From Areca catechu (Eukaryota > Streptophyta > Magnoliopsida > Arecales > Arecaceae), in contig CM038048.1 of NCBI GenBank assembly GCA_021397845.1, positions 33,850,727-33,914,726 of the forward strand: a DNA stretch of 64,000 nucleotides, in the 5' to 3' direction. The position numbers and the translations under genes were made by a program. Below, piece by piece: positions 1 through 10,804 of the stretch. Every line of letters begins with the position of its first letter. Position 1 is the first letter of the stretch. The notes under the pieces were generated by a model. That model ran no database searches and was not told where the DNA came from. It saw only the letters and a program-made list of their open reading frames with translations.

Positions 1-1
1 T

Positions 2-1029
2 GAGCTTGAATATGAAAGAGGGCAAAATCAGATTAGCAATTTACAAAGACCTGGTGAGACTAGATGGAGTTTATATTTGAATTCTATTAATAGTTTAAAA
101 AAGCTTTTTTTATTTACTTGTTTTGTTCTTGAGGATATTACTTATGATGGAGTTGGTTATGTTTAACGTGGAGATGCTGATGGTGCATTACATTGCTTGA
201 CATCATTTCAATTTATTTTTATATTGCATTTAATGATAGAAATTTTAGACATATTGGATAATCTTTGTCAAGCTTTACAAAGAAAGTCCCAAGACATTCT
301 CATTGCAATGCATTTGGTAAAAACTACAAAGGTCTTACTTCAATAATTAAGAGAAGATGGATGGACGAGTTTATTAGATAATGTGATACTGTTTGTGAGA
401 AATATGAGATTAATGTTTCAGATATGATTGCTACTCATAAGCGTGGAGGTCGAGGTCATCGATAAAGTGATATTACAAATGAGCATCATTTTCGGGTTGA
501 TATATTTAATGCTGCTATAGATACTCAATTACAAAAATTACATAGTAGATTCAGTGATGATGCAGTTGAGTTATTGATTTTTAGCAGTGCTTTGGATCCT
601 AGAAATGGTTACAGGTTATTCAATTTAGAGAGTATTTGTCATCTTGTAGAGAAATTCTATCTAGAAGACTTTAGTAAGAATGAAAGAAGACTTTTGAGAA
701 ATCAATTACAACATTATCATATTGATGTTCTAAAGAATCCCGAGTTCCAGAATATGTTTACAATTTCAGAATTATGTCAAGGATTGGTGAGAACAAGAAA
801 ATCAGATGTTTATCCGCTCATTGATAGACTGATTTGTCTTGTATTGACTCTTCCAATTTCAACTGCTACTACGAAGAGAGCATTTTTAGTAATGAAGATT
901 GTCAAAACCAAATTACGCAATAAAATAGAAGATGACTTTCTTGCTGATTATTTAGTTACTTATATTGAGAAGATAGCTAAAAATTTTACAGTAGATTCTA
1001 TTATTGATGAATTTAGTTGTATAAAATAA
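2..1029 (+). pseudogene. hAT-family transposase, C-terminal two thirds, degraded
   Basis: The reading starts at the window edge with a GETRWS motif typical of the plant hAT transposases related to ZMYM1-like proteins, and ends with the hAT dimerisation region (LPISTATTKRAF, then MKIVKTKLRNK and DFLADYLVTYIEK). In active elements this protein cuts and pastes the transposon in the nucleus. Here it is broken: TAA stops at 164-166 and 344-346 both fall where CAA (Gln) would fit, there is a frame change near 375-390, and another TAA at 463-465. From 466 to 1029 the frame is open. The N-terminal BED/TTF zinc-finger part lies off the window. Family assignment is firm; activity is excluded by the lesions. 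Confidence 0.85.
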
Positions 1030-1130
1030 CATCAAATTTAATTCAAATAATATTTATAAAAAAATATTTAAATTAATTATAAATATTTTTTAGTTTTATA
1101 CTTTTTTGGCCCTCCTGAAAAAATTGGTGT

Positions 1131-1142
1131 GGTCAGCCCCTG
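1131..1142 (+). repeat. Probable right terminal inverted repeat of the hAT element
   Basis: GGTCAGCCCCTG lies about 100 bp after the transposase stop. Its reverse complement begins CAGGGGC, the usual start of plant hAT termini. If correct, the 8-bp target duplication would be 1143-1150 (ATCATATA). The left end is off the window, so the pair cannot be checked. Confidence 0.5.
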
Positions 1143-1150
1143 ATCATATA

Positions 1151-1728
1151 ACATATAAATGATTGTGATCGGAAGACTAAGACTCTCTTATTCATGTCCA
1201 AATCGAAAAGAAAATGGATTTTTTAATTTGCTTCCTCAATCTCTTGTAATATCTCTTGCTTTATCATGTATTTTCTTTTTTCCCTTGTACTTCCACAATG
1301 TATGGGACTTGTTTTAGATAATCTTATATTTTTATTGAGAAAATATAGTAATTTAAATCTTCTAACCTCTCATGTATACTAAGTTCAACATGGCATTTAT
1401 GTTACTTTTAAGAATTCATCTAACAAAATAACTCCATATTGTGTAGATATGGCATCAATTGACAAATCTTGGCTTTTGTTCATTTTATTTTATTAATTAT
1501 TTAAATGAAATTGGATGACTTTGACTTGCTTGGTTTATTTTGGTTGGCTTTGGCTTGCTTCATGTATTTATATTCTAGTTTAAATTCATAGATATAACTG
1601 TAATAAGTGTTGCTTCATGTATTTATATTCTAGTATGTGCATTTGTAATAACTATTGCTTATTTAAGATGTTATTTAAATGATTATTATTATTACATATA
1701 GTATGTAAATAAAAAAAAGAGTAAGAAA
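1151..1728. other. AT-rich spacer without a recognised gene
   Basis: I see no coding region here. It is AT-rich and contains a 24-25 bp direct repeat (TTGCTTCATGTATTTATATT and following bases) near 1555 and 1610. It precedes the first exon of the CACTA-associated gene and may be its upstream region. Confidence 0.5.
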
Positions 1729-2066
1729 ATGACTAATAATGGTGCATAACAACAAAATAGCACCTCATATACACCTCAACTTCATTTGTTAGATGAACCA
1801 CAACAAGATGTTGGTGAGTCTAATCACATTGGCTCATCAGAAGTTCCACCACAATCTGAGCTTTCTATTGATGCAAGTAGCCAGGGTAATATTTATCTTA
1901 AAATTTTATTTTATTTGCTAATTTTTACTTATGAATAATGAATAGTTGCCTAGTTTATGTTATTTGTCTTGCTAACAGGTTCCATAATTGGACAGAAAAG
2001 AGGTCGGGGAAAAGGTAAAGAAGTTAAACTTGGACACAATACAAAATTAAAAATTTTTGATAAAAG
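1729..2066 (+). pseudogene. CACTA-associated gene (Transposase_24-like), 5' exons
   Basis: Two exons can be read. Exon 1 runs 1729-1885 from ATG, with one stop (TAA) at codon 7, through a Gln/Ser/Pro-rich segment. The intron 1886-1978 has GT and ACAG ends, and exon 2 is 1979-2066. Splicing is in phase: the split codon gives Gly. Exon 2 encodes a basic QKRGRGKGKE stretch followed by KLKIFDKR, the kind of leader found before the plant Ptta/En/Spm transposase (Transposase_24) domain. A GT donor follows at 2067. The matching downstream exon is at 49374, on the other side of the 47-kb insertion F. Function unknown; in CACTA elements this is the second, non-DDE ORF. The family call rests on layout and on the right-hand part, so it is moderate. 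Confidence 0.5.
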
Positions 2067-2218
2067 GTATTTATTCCAAATTTATTTTACATAGTAAAAT
2101 ATTATAATTTTAACATTTAGTTTTATTATTTTATAAGAATCTACTATTATTTTTACTTGAAACCATATTTTTGGCAATTTTGCTACTAATAGTACATGCT
2201 TACCTCAACTATGCCATG

Positions 2219-2633
2219 TGTTGACCCCTGGAATAATTTTGATGATCACAAAATATTGGAGCATGTATTTGATACTCATTCTTTCAAATTACTTGAGAGG
2301 TTTTGCAGGAAATTGGTTACCTTTAGTTTAAAATCGTTTTCAAATTGATTGGAAGGTAATTCAATTATGTATGAAGTTTTATGGACTTGAACTTGTAAAT
2401 GCCCTAGTTTTATCAATCTTGTAATCTTGTAAAATGGGCTGAAAATTGTAAAATTATGAGTATGAAGATTAGCACTTAGTTGATTCAAGTGTTGAAGAGT
2501 TTTGGAGAAGCTTGAAGCATTAATTGAAGACTTTGCAAGAGCTGACTCATTGATTAAGAGCCACTCGTTGTGGCACGGCACGGAGAAATTTTCTGAGTTT
2601 CAGTATCAAGAGCTGACTCCTATCCCAAGAGCC
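2219..2633 (+). repeat. 5' LTR of F, truncated
   Basis: These 415 bp match the first 415 bp of the 3' LTR (47687 onward) at roughly 94-95 percent by eye. The match ends abruptly at 2633 (CCCAAGAGCC), where integrase sequence of element E begins. The remaining LTR of about 1.16 kb is missing. Confidence 0.9.
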
Positions 2634-2647
2634 AGAGAAAATGGATG

Positions 2648-3471
2648 GACATTATAGGACCATTCCCCACCGCGCCAAGGTAGTGCAAGTTCCTGCTAGT
2701 GGTGATCGACTACTTCACCAAGTGAGTCGAGGCGGAGTTGCTAGCTCGGATTACAGAAGCCAATGTTCGACAATTCTTTTGGAAGTCTGTCATCTACCGC
2801 TTCGGACTCCCCAACTGTGTTATCACTGATAACAGGTGACAGTTCGACAGTCGAGAGTTTGAAGGATTCTATGCCGAGCACGGGATCCAACACCGCTTCA
2901 CCTCGGTTGCTCATCCCCAGATGAATGGTGAAGCCGAGGTGACTAACCAGACCATCCTTCAAGAACTTCGCACCAGGCTGGACCAGGCGAAGGGCAGAAG
3001 AACTTCCAAGCATCCTGTGGGCCTACCACACAATGCCCAGAGCAGCAATGGGTGAAATGCCCTTCAACCTTGTCTTTAGAGCTGAAGCAGTGATCCCAAT
3101 CGAGCTCGGCGTGCCCACGCATCGGGTGCAGCGATACGACGAGACACAAACTCGGTGCATCTCCTGCTCAAGCTGGACCTCCTTGAAGAAACGAGAGACA
3201 AAGCCCATCTTCGAATAGCTGCATACCGACAATGGGTCACCGATATTACAATGCACGGGTGAAGCTAAAGACTTTTCAACCTGGAGACCTGATACTGCAC
3301 CAGGCCGAAGCGTCTCAACCATGGGAGTGTAGCAAGCTATCACCAAACTGGGAAGGCCCCTATAAAGTGGACAAGGCCCTCTCACATAGGGCCTACTATC
3401 TATAGGACCTGGATGTTGCCAGATTTCTCCGAACGTGGAATGCTTGTAATTTGAGGAGAGACTATCAGTAA
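2648..3471 (+). pseudogene. Integrase C-terminal half of element E
   Basis: Reading from 2648 gives DIIGPF, then DYFTKWVEAE and a second catalytic region VITDN with a changed following residue, then VAHPQMNGEAEVTN carrying the catalytic Glu, and an end at RRDYQ (TAA 3469-3471). These are the DDE core and C-terminal parts of a Tat gypsy integrase, which joins cDNA into the chromosome. Several frameshifts and stops break it. The start coincides with the deletion junction with F's LTR; the zinc-binding N-terminus and everything upstream are gone. Confidence 0.8.
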
Positions 3472-3546
3472 TGTAAGTTTTTCTCCATTAAAAATAAAGA
3501 CTTTCCTCTGCACAACGGTTTATTTGCCTTGCAGGAATGTCACAGC

Positions 3547-4178
3547 CTCGAGGCTAGCTCCTCGGCATCCAAGCCCGAAGAAAAATCCTCCGGCACAAAG
3601 ACCTGAGAAGCCCTCAGGCACCCAAATCTCGAGCCTAGCTCCTCAGCATTCAAGCCCGGAGAAAAGTCCTTCGGCACAAAGAGTTGAGAAGCCCTCAAGC
3701 ACTCAAGCCTCGAGCCCAGCTCCTCAACATTCAAGCCCAAAGAAAAGTCCTCCAGCACAAAGACCTGAGAATCCCTGAGGCACTCAAGCTTCCGGCATTC
3801 AAGCCCGAAGAAAAGTCCTCCGGCACAAAGACCTGAGAAGCCCTCAAGCACTCAAGCCTCGAGCCCAGCTTCTCAGCATCCATGCCCGGAGAAAAGTCTT
3901 CCAGCACAAAGACCTGAGAAGCCCTCAGGCACTCAAGCCTCGAGCCCAGCTCCTCGGCATTCAAGCCTCGAAAGTCCTCCGGCACAAAGACCTGAGAAGC
4001 CCTTAGGCACTCAAGCCTCAAGCCTAGCTCCTCGGCATTCAAGCCCAGAGAAAAGTCCTCCGGCACAAAGACCTGAGAAGCCCTCAGGCACTCAAGCCTC
4101 GAGCCTAGCTCCTCGACATTCAAGTCTGGAGAAAAGTCCTTCGGCACAAAGACCTGAGAAGCCCTCAGGCACCCAAGC
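3547..4178 (+). repeat. Tandem repeat block, unit about 81 bp, about eight copies
   Basis: Each unit runs through CTCGAGCCCAGCTCCTC, GGCATTCAAGCCCGGAG and CGGCACAAAGACCTGAGAAG. Some copies are shortened. It is in the 3' untranslated region of element E, after integrase. Open frames in both directions here (for example 3524-3778 plus and 3540-4189 minus) come from the repeat and are not genes. Confidence 0.85.
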
Positions 4179-4770
4179 TCCTGAGCCATGCTCTCAGGCT
4201 AGCACGTCTACGAGCCCAGCTCCAAGGCATCCAAGTTCTTGAGCCATGCCTTCAGGCCATCAAGTCCCGAAGACTAGCTCTCCGGCTAGCACATCTCCGA
4301 ACCCAACTCCAAGGCATCCAAACTCCTGAGCCATGTCCTCAGGCCAATCCAGTTGTAGAGACTAGCTCTCCAGCCAGCATGTCTCCGAGCCCAACTCCAA
4401 GGCATCCAAGCTCTTGAGCCACGTCCTCTGGCCAACCAAGTCCCGGAGACCAGCTCTCCAGCCAGCACGTCTCCGAGCCCAGCTCCAAGGCGTCCGAACT
4501 TATGAGCCATGTCCTCAGGCCAATCTAGTCCTGGAGACCAGCTCTCCGACCAGCATGTCTTTGAGCCCAGCTCCAAGGTGTCCAAACTCCTGAGCCATGT
4601 CCTCAGGCCAATCAAGTCCCGGAGACCAGCTCTCCGGCCAGCACACCTCCGAGCCCAGCTCCAAGGTGTTCGAACTCCTGAGCCATGCTCTCAGGCCAAT
4701 CAAGTCCCGGAGACCAGCTATCCGGCCAGTACATCACCGAGCCCAGCTTCGAGGCATCCATGTCCCTAAG
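4179..4770 (+). repeat. Second tandem repeat block, unit about 88 bp, about six to seven copies
   Basis: Units contain CTCCTGAGCCATGTCCTCAG, CCGGAGACCAGCTCTCCGG and CCGAGCCCAGCTCCAAGG. It directly follows the 81-bp block and shares only short CCGAGCCCAGCTCC-type words with it, so it looks like a separate or strongly diverged family. From 4771 to about 4900 degenerate pieces continue. Confidence 0.8.
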
Positions 4771-4899
4771 CCCGACCTCCGAAGATCAAGCCCCGAGCCT
4801 AGCTCCAAGGCATTTAAGGTCTGAGAGGTCCTCAGGCACTCCAATCCAAAGCCAACCTTCTCTGGCACCGGAGTCTCATGCCCAGTGCCGAGATAGTGA

Positions 4900-5138
4900 A
4901 GCTTAAGCCCATACAAAACTCAACTCTCCTCCTCGACCTCCCTGCACTGAAAAAGAAGAAAAGAGAGGAAAAATGGGAAGAGAGAGGACATCCACACCGC
5001 AAGGGAGATAAGAAGCCGTACTGGCAGAAATGTCTTTCATTACTTCGAGTAAAAATACTTTATAGTATTTCCCGGGCCCTGACAGGCCAGGCAGCCTGGT
5101 GCAAAAAAAAAGGAAAGAAAAGAAGTCTAACTGTTTCT
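4900..5138. other. Spacer between repeat blocks and antisense ORF of E
   Basis: Purine-rich with AAAAAGAAGAAAAG and AAAAAAAAAGG runs. I see no coding region beyond the short chance frame. It probably holds the 3' end of the antisense transcript unit. Confidence 0.4.
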
Positions 5139-5982
5139 TACAAGAAGTCCTATCCTATGGGGCCGGCTCCTTCCCTGGATGGTGTTCGGCCGGGACTTCT
5201 CTTTCTTCCATCTTCATTGTGGGGGCACTTTCCTGAGCAGCCTCTATCAGAGGGGTGGGTTCGGTTGTTAACACCGCCGGGGCTAACTCGACCGTCTCCA
5301 CCTGTGGCACGAGCTCGACCGTCACCGTCGCCAATGTCGGCTCAATAGGGCTAGGTGCCCCCGGGGTCGCCTCAGGACGAGCCTCGACTAGAGTAGCCCC
5401 CTGCCTTGCTGTAGCCACCGCCAGAGCTGGAGCCTTCTTCCCGAGGGCCCAGAGCACCGCCAATCGCTCCTCAGAGAGAATTCCCCGTAGCTGAGTCCGA
5501 TAGTAGTCGAACCCCTTTGCGAAGGAGTCCATCGCCGCCTCCTTGAAATCCTTGATGTACTACAAGAAGTCCTATCCTATGGGGCCGGCTCCTTCCCTGG
5601 ATGGTGTTGGGCCGGGACTTCTCTTTCTTCTATCTTCATCATGGGGGCACTTTCCTGAGCAGCCTCTATCGGAGGGGTGGGATCGGTTGTTAACACCGCT
5701 GGGGCCCACTCGACCGTCTCCGCCCGTGGCACGGGCTCGACCGTCACCACCGCCAATGTCGGCTCAATCGGGCCAGGTGCCCCCGGGGTCACCTCAGGAC
5801 GAGCCCCGACTGGAGTAGCCCCCTGCCTTGCTGTAGCCACTGCCAGAGCTAGAGCCTTCTTCCCGAGGGCCCAGAGCACCGCCAGTCGCTCCTCAGAGAG
5901 AATTCCCCGTAGCTGAGTCCGATAGTAGTCGAACCCCTTTGCAAAGGAGTCCATCGCTGCCTCCTTGAAATCCTTGATGTAC
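5139..5982. repeat. 422-bp tandem duplication
   Basis: Units 5139-5560 and 5561-5982 both begin TACAAGAAGTCCTATCCTAT and end CTTGAAATCCTTGATGTAC. They differ by scattered substitutions, so the duplication is not brand new. Confidence 0.85.
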
Positions 5983-6888
5983 TCGGGGGAGGCCTTGAAG
6001 GTGGCCACCACGCCGGCAGCCTCCTTCCCTGCGAGCTCTGCCCGGTGCTTAGCTTCCTCCAGCTACTTCCTGGTGTTCTCAAGCTACCGAACCGCCACCG
6101 CCATCCCCTTCTTGATGGTCTTAGTAGAGCGATTGGTGATGGTGGCCCTCTTTTCCGCCTCCGCGGCCCTCTTCTCCACGGTCGCCGTCTTCTTCTTAGC
6201 TAAGACGGCCCTATCCTTCGACGCCTCCGCCTCGGCCAGGATCTCTTTTAGCCGGGTCCTCTTCGATTTGAGCTCTCCCTCAAGCTCCTTCTTGGCCCGG
6301 GTGGCATTGGCGACCTCGATTTGGAGGCTCTAAACCCTTAGGTTAGCCTCCCGGGTCTCCTCGTCTTTCCAACCCACTTCAGCCTTCAGGGACTCGAGCT
6401 CCGCCTGTCGCTCCTTGTCACTCTTCTCCCAATTATAGCATTAATCCCTAATGAGGATCAGCTCTCTGCCTTGCTGCATCAAAGGAAGCATGTTAGCTAC
6501 AGTATTGAGGAAGGTCAGAAGACATCAAGACAAGAGAAGAAGGACTTACGACATATAAATTAGCGAAGGATGAGCTGACGACATCACCCAGGAGTCACCC
6601 GCTCCCTTCTCGCCTGTCACAGGACTGGACCGAGAAGTCCATCATCCACTCGGTGAGGCTTGGGTCCTTCATCAGCAAGTCATTGGGCCCCAGTCAGAAG
6701 GGGACTCGGCGGTAGTCCCTATCCTGCTTTCCCGCCGGCTCAGGTCCCTTAGTGGCAGGAGCCGCCTTCAATGCCAGCTACGAGCTCAGCACCACTTCAG
6801 ACTGCACTGGGGGCACCAGCCCTGCTTTTTTCGACCCCCCATCCTCCTAGACGTCGATGACCTCCGGAGGGGTGGCTTCTTCCCTGGC
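5139..6888 (-). pseudogene. Antisense ORF of element E, C-terminal part
   Basis: On the minus strand this continues the antisense gene that begins at 16528 and is cut by element D. It encodes an Ala/Glu/Pro-rich low-complexity tail, a coiled-coil-like segment now full of stops (around 6000-6480), and a block FAKGFDYYRTQLRGILSEER near 5850-5950. The same order of features occurs in the antisense ORF of element A (31694-32095 has RYGYDECLGKVSTAFLELD). A 422-bp direct duplication (5139-5560 and 5561-5982) repeats the tail and, not being a multiple of three, shifts the frame. The function of these antisense Tat genes is not known to me. Confidence 0.65.
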
Positions 6889-8166
6889 TGATGCCAAAAA
6901 CAATGGGAATGACATGCTCTTAATCAAATTAGTAAAACTCAAATGAAAACAAAGCAATAAGAGTTATCCATTCAAAGCAAAGAACTTAGATGCAAATAAA
7001 GGAAATTCTGAAATGTCACACAAAACCCTGAAATTTGTTCTATTCAAGATAATTAAGAGAGAAGGATCTTAGTGGTTAGGAAACCACTCAGATTAGAGCT
7101 AATTCACCTTACCAATTTCAGATCTGAAAGAGTTCATAAGAGGGCTTCCAGACATTAAACTACTCTCTTGAATAACACACTCAGGGGGGGATTCTGGATG
7201 ATAAGGAAATTACCCTAGGTAGGTTTTCTTGTTCTTAGCAAATCCAACCTCCTTGTTTGGAACTCAAGAATAAACCCGGGGATCCTGCAACAAAATTAGA
7301 TGGAGGGATTAGGAAGAGAATTTATGATTGGGATAAAAGAAATAAAGAAACAAGATGGGAAGAGGTTGTGGAGGTTTGTCTTGAATCTTCCATGGCTCCT
7401 TAGCAGGATGACTTTAAGGTTTGTTGTAGAAACCCTTGTTGCACTAGTTGTTGATGAGGCAACCCTTGGCAAGCTCTTGGAAGACTTCCTCTAAGCTGAA
7501 TTCATGCAAGATCTTGGAGTGGAGAGGGAGAGTTGTAGATTACAGGATATCAAAACTTCAAGGCCTCACACCTTACCCTCTCATAGGGTACCAAACATCA
7601 TAAGCAAGAGAACTTCTTTGGAAAAGAAAGGCTATTTTCTTCATTCATCATCATCTACCCTTTTTACAAAAACCAAGGACTCTTATAATAATTTCTTTGC
7701 AGCCTTGTTTGTTTTTGAATTCAAAATGCAACTCCTAGAAAGGTGGGTCATCCCCATGAATGTAGGAGAGATGGGTGGGGAGGTTGGCCAATTCAAAATT
7801 CCCTCTTCTTTGGCCAAATTTCCTTGAATTTGAACCTCCTTGTGATGTGGCAAGGAGGTGGCTTCCATGTGATGATGTGGCTTCTTTGGTGGTGAATCCG
7901 TGGACCATGCTCCCTTTGACTTTTGACTAGACACTAACCCTTCATGATTTTGCAATTGGACTGGCCCGAACTTGACTTAAACAAGACTCAATGAAATTTG
8001 ATTTAAACAGGACTCAATGAGACTTGACTCATGATTCAATTTAAAAGAAAACAAATGGAATATTAAATTATTACAGGACTCAAATAAGAACTAAATTATT
8101 ACAGGACTCAAATAAGAACCTAGCTAAGCTTGCTGAAATCTCTTCTTGTGCCTGGTGTCCGCACCA
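6889..8166 (-). repeat. 3' LTR of element D
   Basis: 1278 bp; in the plus reading it begins TGATGCCAAAAACAATGGG and ends GTCCGCACCA. It is paired with 14018-15295. Short open frames inside (7300-7494, 7504-7827, 7683-7955) recur in the other LTR and are not supported as genes. Confidence 0.92.
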
Positions 8167-8178
8167 ATTCTCCCCTGG
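8167..8178 (-). promoter_or_regulatory. Polypurine tract of element D
   Basis: On the minus strand CCAGGGGAGAAT abuts the LTR start TGGTGCGG, the usual place for plus-strand DNA priming. Confidence 0.7.
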
Positions 8179-8189
8179 TGGAAGGAACT

Positions 8190-9838
8190 CGACCCTGTCG
8201 AGTAAGGATCAACCTGCTCATGATATCTTTCTAATAGGTCTGGGTCAATCTGTTGAAGATCCTCTTGGGTGATCCAGGAGTCCTCCGATTCATGTCATCC
8301 TTGCCAACGAATCAGGTAACGTTGATAACCTTTATTCCTAGTGGTAATTGCCTGATCATCCAAAATTTGTTCAACTCGATCTTTCCGATCTGGTGGCTTT
8401 GCTAGTGGACATTCAGGTAAGGTTGCACTCTCAAAAATAGGACAAGGCTCAAAAGGCTCACTAGGAATTAATGCCGGTTCTTTATACTCTTTCGGATAAA
8501 AAATATTAAAGGTTGAACTAATATCATATTCTGGTGGCAACTCTAACACGTATGCATTAGGTCCAACTTTCTTAATTATTTTGAAAGGTCCAACTCAAGG
8601 GCATGTAGTTTCTTCATAGTTCCCGGTGGGAACCTTTCAGGTCTTAGTTTAATCATTACAAAATCTCCTTCATTATATTCTTTTGTTATTTTCCGTGAAT
8701 TAGCCATATGCTTATATACTTCGTTACTCATTTGAATTTTTTTTCTAATTTCTTTATGCAATTCTCTAATATGCTGTGCATATGACTCGGCAGACTTAGA
8801 AACTCGTGCATGTGTGGGTAGCGGAATAAGATCTAAAGGCTTCCTAGGTTTGTAACCATGGACTATCTCAAAGGACTTCTGCCCGTTGACCTATTGACCG
8901 AGCTGTTGTAAGCAAATTCGGCACGAGGGAGGAAAAGATCCTAATTACCTAGATTTTCACCAACTAAGCATCTTAACAGATTCCCTAGGCTTCGATTGAC
9001 TACCTCAGTTTGTCCATCAGTTTGTGGGTGATAGCAGTGGAAAATTTCAGTTTGGTGCCTAGCAAATGCCATAACGTCTTCCAAAAGTAGCTGTGGTGAA
9101 CCTAACATCTCGATCAGACACTATGGTTTTAAGTAGCCCATGTAACTTGACCACTTCGTCTAGAAAAAGTTTGGTTACCTTGGATGCATCGAATGTTTGC
9201 GAACATGGGATGAAATGGACCATTTTTGTGAACTTATCGACCACAACAAAAATTCAATCATGTCTCCTTTGGGTCTTAGGTAAACCTACCACGAAGTCCA
9301 TGCTCAGGTCCTGCTAGGGACAATCAGGTACAGGTAAGGGTGTATAGTGTCCAGTGTTTTGCTTCTGCTGTTTGGCAACAGCACAAGTTCGACATCTGGC
9401 CACTATTTAGGCAACTTGTCGTTTCAGTCCTGGCCAATAAAACTGGTCTTCTATAGCTAGGATGGTTTTGTTTCTACCAAAATGACCAGCTAAGCCTCCG
9501 GCATGGGTTTCCCAAACTAGAAAGTCCCTTAAAGATGTTTTGGGAATACAGAGTTTGTTTTCTTTGAATAGGTATCCATCTAAAAGGGTGTATTCACTAT
9601 GATCAGAGGATGGTCCTTGTTTTAAAGCCTAAAAAATTTCACTAAAGTCTAGATAGGTGTCATATTCATCCTTAATTCTTTCAAAACCCACAACTTCAGT
9701 GCTAATTGAATTTATAAACAAGGCTTTACGACTCAAAGCATCAGCAACCTTATTTTCAGTTCCGGCACGGTGTTTCAGGACGAAAATGTAGGCTTGAATG
9801 AACTCTACCCACTTGGCATGCCTAGGATTCAGTTTCTT
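8190..9838 (-). pseudogene. Integrase and chromodomain of element D
   Basis: Minus-strand reading shows, in order, a broken integrase core (VDKFTKMVHFIPC with the first Asp, IVSDRDVRF with the second), a C-terminal GPY/F-type module (FVMIKLRPERFPPGT) and a chromodomain at about 8295-8400 (VEQILDDQAITTRNKGYQRY, LIRWQG). Integrase inserts the cDNA; the chromodomain in this lineage is thought to steer insertion to modified histone tails in heterochromatin. There are stops and at least two frame changes (for example a TGA directly after LIRWQG). Length and order match a normal chromovirus integrase, so the breaks are point lesions and not deletions. Confidence 0.85.
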
Positions 9839-10801
9839 CTAGGAGCTTAGAAATCTAAGGGCTTCGTGATCAGAAAAGACGACAAACTCTTGTGGTATCA
9901 GATAGTGTCTCCAATATCTCAAAGCCTGGACTATCGCATACAACTCTTTGTCATACGTTGAATATCTCGCCCTAGTCTCATCTAACTTTTCACTAAAAAA
10001 TGCCACTGTATGATTCTCTTGACTCAATACTCCTCCAATACCTACTCCAGAGGCATCACAAGCTACCTCGAAAACTTTAGAAAAATCCGGCAGTCTTAAG
10101 ATAGGTGCTTGTGTCATCTTTTTCTTAATATCTAGGAAGGCTTTGTCAGCTACTTTTGTCCATTCAAAACTTCCCTTCCTAATACAATCCGTTATCGGGG
10201 CAACAATGGAGCTAAATCCTCTAATAAATCTCCTATAGAATGTGGCCAATCCATGGAAGCTATGAACATCATGAACGGTTTTGGGAACGGGCCATTCAAC
10301 TATGGATCTTATCTTTTCAGGATCGGTTGAAACTCCATCAGGGGTGATAATGAAACCTAGGAAGGTAACTCTTTGGGTCATGAATTCACATTTCTTTAAA
10401 TTAGCATAGAGTTCTTCTTTCCTAAGGGCTGTACAGACTTGTCTAAGATGGTCCACATGGTTTTCTTTGGTCCTACTATATATCAAGATATCATCAAAAT
10501 ATACCACCACAAATTTTCCCATGAAAGCTCGTAGGACCTGGGTCATCATCCTCATAAATGTACTCGGTGCATTGGTTAATTCAAAAGGCATTACTACCCA
10601 TTCATATAACCCGTCCTTAGTTTTGAATGCTGTTTTCCATTCATCCCCTAGTCTAATTCTAACCTGGTGATAGTCGCTCTTCAGGTCAATCTTAGAAAAC
10701 ACATTTGCGCCGGCCATCATGTCCAACATATCATCCAAACGGGGGATGGAAAATCTATATTTCACCATAATTTTATTTATGGCATGACTATCGATGCACA
10801 T
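9839..10801 (-). CDS. Reverse transcriptase and RNase H of element D
   Basis: An open 320-residue stretch. RT palm motifs are intact: the first Asp in KIDLKSDYHQ near residue 38, and YFDDILIYS at 101-109. RNase H begins near residue 245 with ACDASGVGIGGVL and continues through YSTYDKELYAIV, ending at a stop shortly after FSDHEALRFLSS. Together they turn element RNA into DNA in cytoplasmic particles. It is part of one gag-pol frame: the upstream stop at 10802-10804 is a TAG where Trp is normal (KKDGT-stop-RM), so the first Met is not a true start. It is the best conserved coding block of the window. Confidence 0.88.
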   Translation of the reverse strand: MCIDSHAINKIMVKYRFSIPRLDDMLDMMAGANVFSKIDLKSDYHQVRIRLGDEWKTAFKTKDGLYEWVVMPFELTNAPSTFMRMMTQVLRAFMGKFVVVYFDDILIYSRTKENHVDHLRQVCTALRKEELYANLKKCEFMTQRVTFLGFIITPDGVSTDPEKIRSIVEWPVPKTVHDVHSFHGLATFYRRFIRGFSSIVAPITDCIRKGSFEWTKVADKAFLDIKKKMTQAPILRLPDFSKVFEVACDASGVGIGGVLSQENHTVAFFSEKLDETRARYSTYDKELYAIVQALRYWRHYLIPQEFVVFSDHEALRFLSS

Positions 10802-10804
10802 TCT

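Noticed and set aside
2276..2581. 101-residue minus-strand frame
   Set aside because: It lies entirely within the truncated LTR of F, and the matching stretch of the 3' LTR shows no supported gene.
2219..2633. The left LTR fragment as an unrelated solo or truncated LTR
   Set aside because: Its left flank CCATG equals the right flank of the LTR at 49261, and its homology starts exactly at the LTR first base.
3524..4189. Several open frames on both strands across the repeat blocks of E
   Set aside because: They follow the 81-bp repeat period and encode only repeats of the same low-complexity peptide in every orientation.
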